Source of the DNA: Astropecten irregularis
Lineage: Eukaryota > Echinodermata > Asteroidea > Paxillosida > Astropectinidae
Reading direction: 5' to 3'
DNA length: 64,000 nucleotides
Assembly: GCA_963971285.1 (NCBI GenBank)
Contig: OZ020248.1
Span: forward strand, 20,667,873-20,731,872
Positions within the stretch are counted from its first letter, which is position 1. The number at the start of each line of letters is the position of its first letter. The translations under genes and the position numbers were made by a program. This document shows positions 62,641-64,000 of this stretch, one piece after another. The notes below the pieces were generated by a model that saw only the letters and a program-made list of their open reading frames with translations, was not told where the DNA came from and ran no database searches.

Positions 62641-64000
62641 TTTAATAATAAATTAAAAAGTCAGACCGAAGATTACACGAATCTTCGCCGGGTTCGGTTA
62701 ACTGCATGTAGACCTACATGTATTTATCTGGCCGGTCCCGCCGCGGCAAATGCTGCAAGGGCGACGTCTTGTTTTCACAGGGTGAATTTTTAGCTAAGCC
62801 TTTTCAATCGGGTACGCACCATTGATCGGCAGAGCGATCCTGTGTTCCACGCTCAGTCACTCACGATCGTTGGTCGCGGTCGGGTGGCTCGGGACAAAGG
62901 AGTTTTGCCGCACGCAAGCTAGCTATGCGCCGGCGTCCCCTCCAGCTCTGAGCCTACACCAGTCTTTGTTTATTGTCTCTGGATAGGCCATTCAGCCATA
63001 AGCCCACGCTGCATGTACGTGTACATTGTACTAGGCAGCGTGTCCCTACTGCCGCCCAGGATTATCCCTGTTCGCCACTATCGTCTCATCCCTCAGAGTA
63101 TTTATCTGAAGTCGAGGGTGTGGCCTACTGCAGTGGTTTTTCTATTACAGAGTCGGAGCTTCGTCTCGTGCAAAAAACATGACTCGTTACAGTTCCCACT
63201 GAGGAGGAGCCTTCCATGTGGGACCACAGGTCATTTACGCGCAGCATCGACAGGCCCAGCGATTTCCGGCGACATGTTTTTCCCCGGCGATCCCGTTGGA
63301 CCAGGTGTGTCGATTGAATTCCCGGGTCCATGTCCACTGTTTAATGGCATGCTTACCCGTTTATGGAGCGCAATTATTATTGTTTCCCAACGGCGGGGGA
63401 TGTTTTAACTTTCTTTGTCAATGACAACAAAGGACAAGTGGGCAGCTGAATGAGAGGTGCTTTATGTCCAAGCGGCCCCTCATGGTCGAGGTCCGCAGTA
63501 CGCTGGGGATACGCTGGATAAGGCAGTCCCCTCCATCCATTGTTTGGGCGTCACCTCCTTGTTTCTCACGGAATACATGTATTGGGTTCCCGATTGTGAA
63601 GAGGAGTCAGCGATTCCTTGAGCACGCTGATTGCCCCTTTTTCACTGCAATTGTTGCTGCCTGTGTTTCCTCCCTTGCACCTTGGCCCGTTTGGGCAATG
63701 TGCTAGATTCTCCATCTCGGTCAGGGCGACTGCGATAGTCTCAATGCCCTTCCCCTGCTTGGACCTTTTCCATTTGCAGGGAAGCTCGAAGTTTTCAAGC
63801 TGGTTATAGCCAAGAGTTTGAGGACTACCGATGGGTTAAGCCTCAAGAGTCTCTCTGCCCTGGCACCCAATTTCGGTTCTGGGCAGATGCAGGCCATCTT
63901 TCATGGATCCCCGACGTAGCCCACTCGGTTCTACTCGTGGTATTTTGGAAGCCCAACAATCACCTCATCTTGTGCCTACCTCTGGCCAGGCTGTTTTTCT
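62641..64000 (+). other. GC-balanced, coding-like region of unknown identity
   Basis: Several plus-strand frames are open in turn, for example SITESELRLVQK (63,140-63,180), GPQVIYAQHRQAQRFPA (63,218-63,270) and KLVIAKSLRTTDGLSLKSLS (63,795-63,850). Composition and frame changes suggest a degraded element continuing past the window end. No family could be assigned with confidence. Confidence 0.3.

Overview
This looks like a piece of a marine invertebrate genome, probably a non-vertebrate deuterostome (lancelet, hemichordate or echinoderm). The evidence is a RAG1-like transposase, a LINE with a 2A-like peptide, Polinton polymerase fossils, FLYWCH and Myb/SANT-like modules, many ATGTACATG-type words, and short coding exons with ordinary GT..AG junctions lost in AT-rich non-coding DNA. 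The species cannot be fixed from the sequence. There is no bacterial-style gene organisation. Almost every recognisable coding piece lies on the minus strand, and most belongs to transposons or to transposon-derived multi-gene families.

Left third (1-18.7 kb): a CR1-like LINE head with a 2A-like site; three diverged copies of one unidentified Lys/Arg-rich ORF (1.2-4.5 kb); Polinton DNA polymerase fossils (4.5-6.2 kb and 13.2-13.6 kb); a pogo-type transposase fragment; a decayed multi-exon gene with Myb/SANT-like and FLYWCH modules (7.4-9.4 kb) facing a divergent unidentified ORF at 10.0-10.6 kb; several unidentified short ORFs and exons (11.7-13.8 kb); a Ty3/Gypsy scrap; an R2-clade LINE fragment lying between 94-bp direct repeats; and an unidentified coding stretch split by a 1,077-bp hAT element.

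Middle (18.7-43 kb): about 5 kb of AT-rich DNA without genes, a GTT/GTG microsatellite, a TA-flanked MITE, OB-fold exons with a cysteine-rich N-terminal exon (25.7-28.2 kb), a Lys/Glu-rich ORF region, a 44-bp minisatellite of about 2.3 kb, two nearly identical hAT elements (one carrying a second hAT that may have excised from the other), and a minus-strand gene with OB fold, DDE-like core and PHD finger (43.1-38.1 kb) that is itself interrupted by a 1,450-bp hAT element.

Right third (43-64 kb): the main item is a RAG1-like fossil at 44.9-46.2 kb, covering the catalytic core from the nucleotide-binding region to the zinc-binding region, plus a second partial RAG1-like copy at 57.66-57.95 kb fused to a 222-bp tandem array that duplicates a coding exon about nine times. 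Around them lie exons of an E3-ligase-like family, a hAT transposase, an exon-rich gene with a triplicated 45-nt micro-exon, P-element-like and tnp2-like transposase exons, a further DDE transposase with conserved DGR and TDRH motifs, and a GC-rich, internally duplicated region at 61.3-64 kb of unknown identity.

Functional outlook: the window reads as a nested graveyard of mobile elements in which at least two hAT families were active recently (clean 8-bp target duplications, near-identical copies). Coding starts quoted here are mostly exon boundaries rather than true initiation codons.
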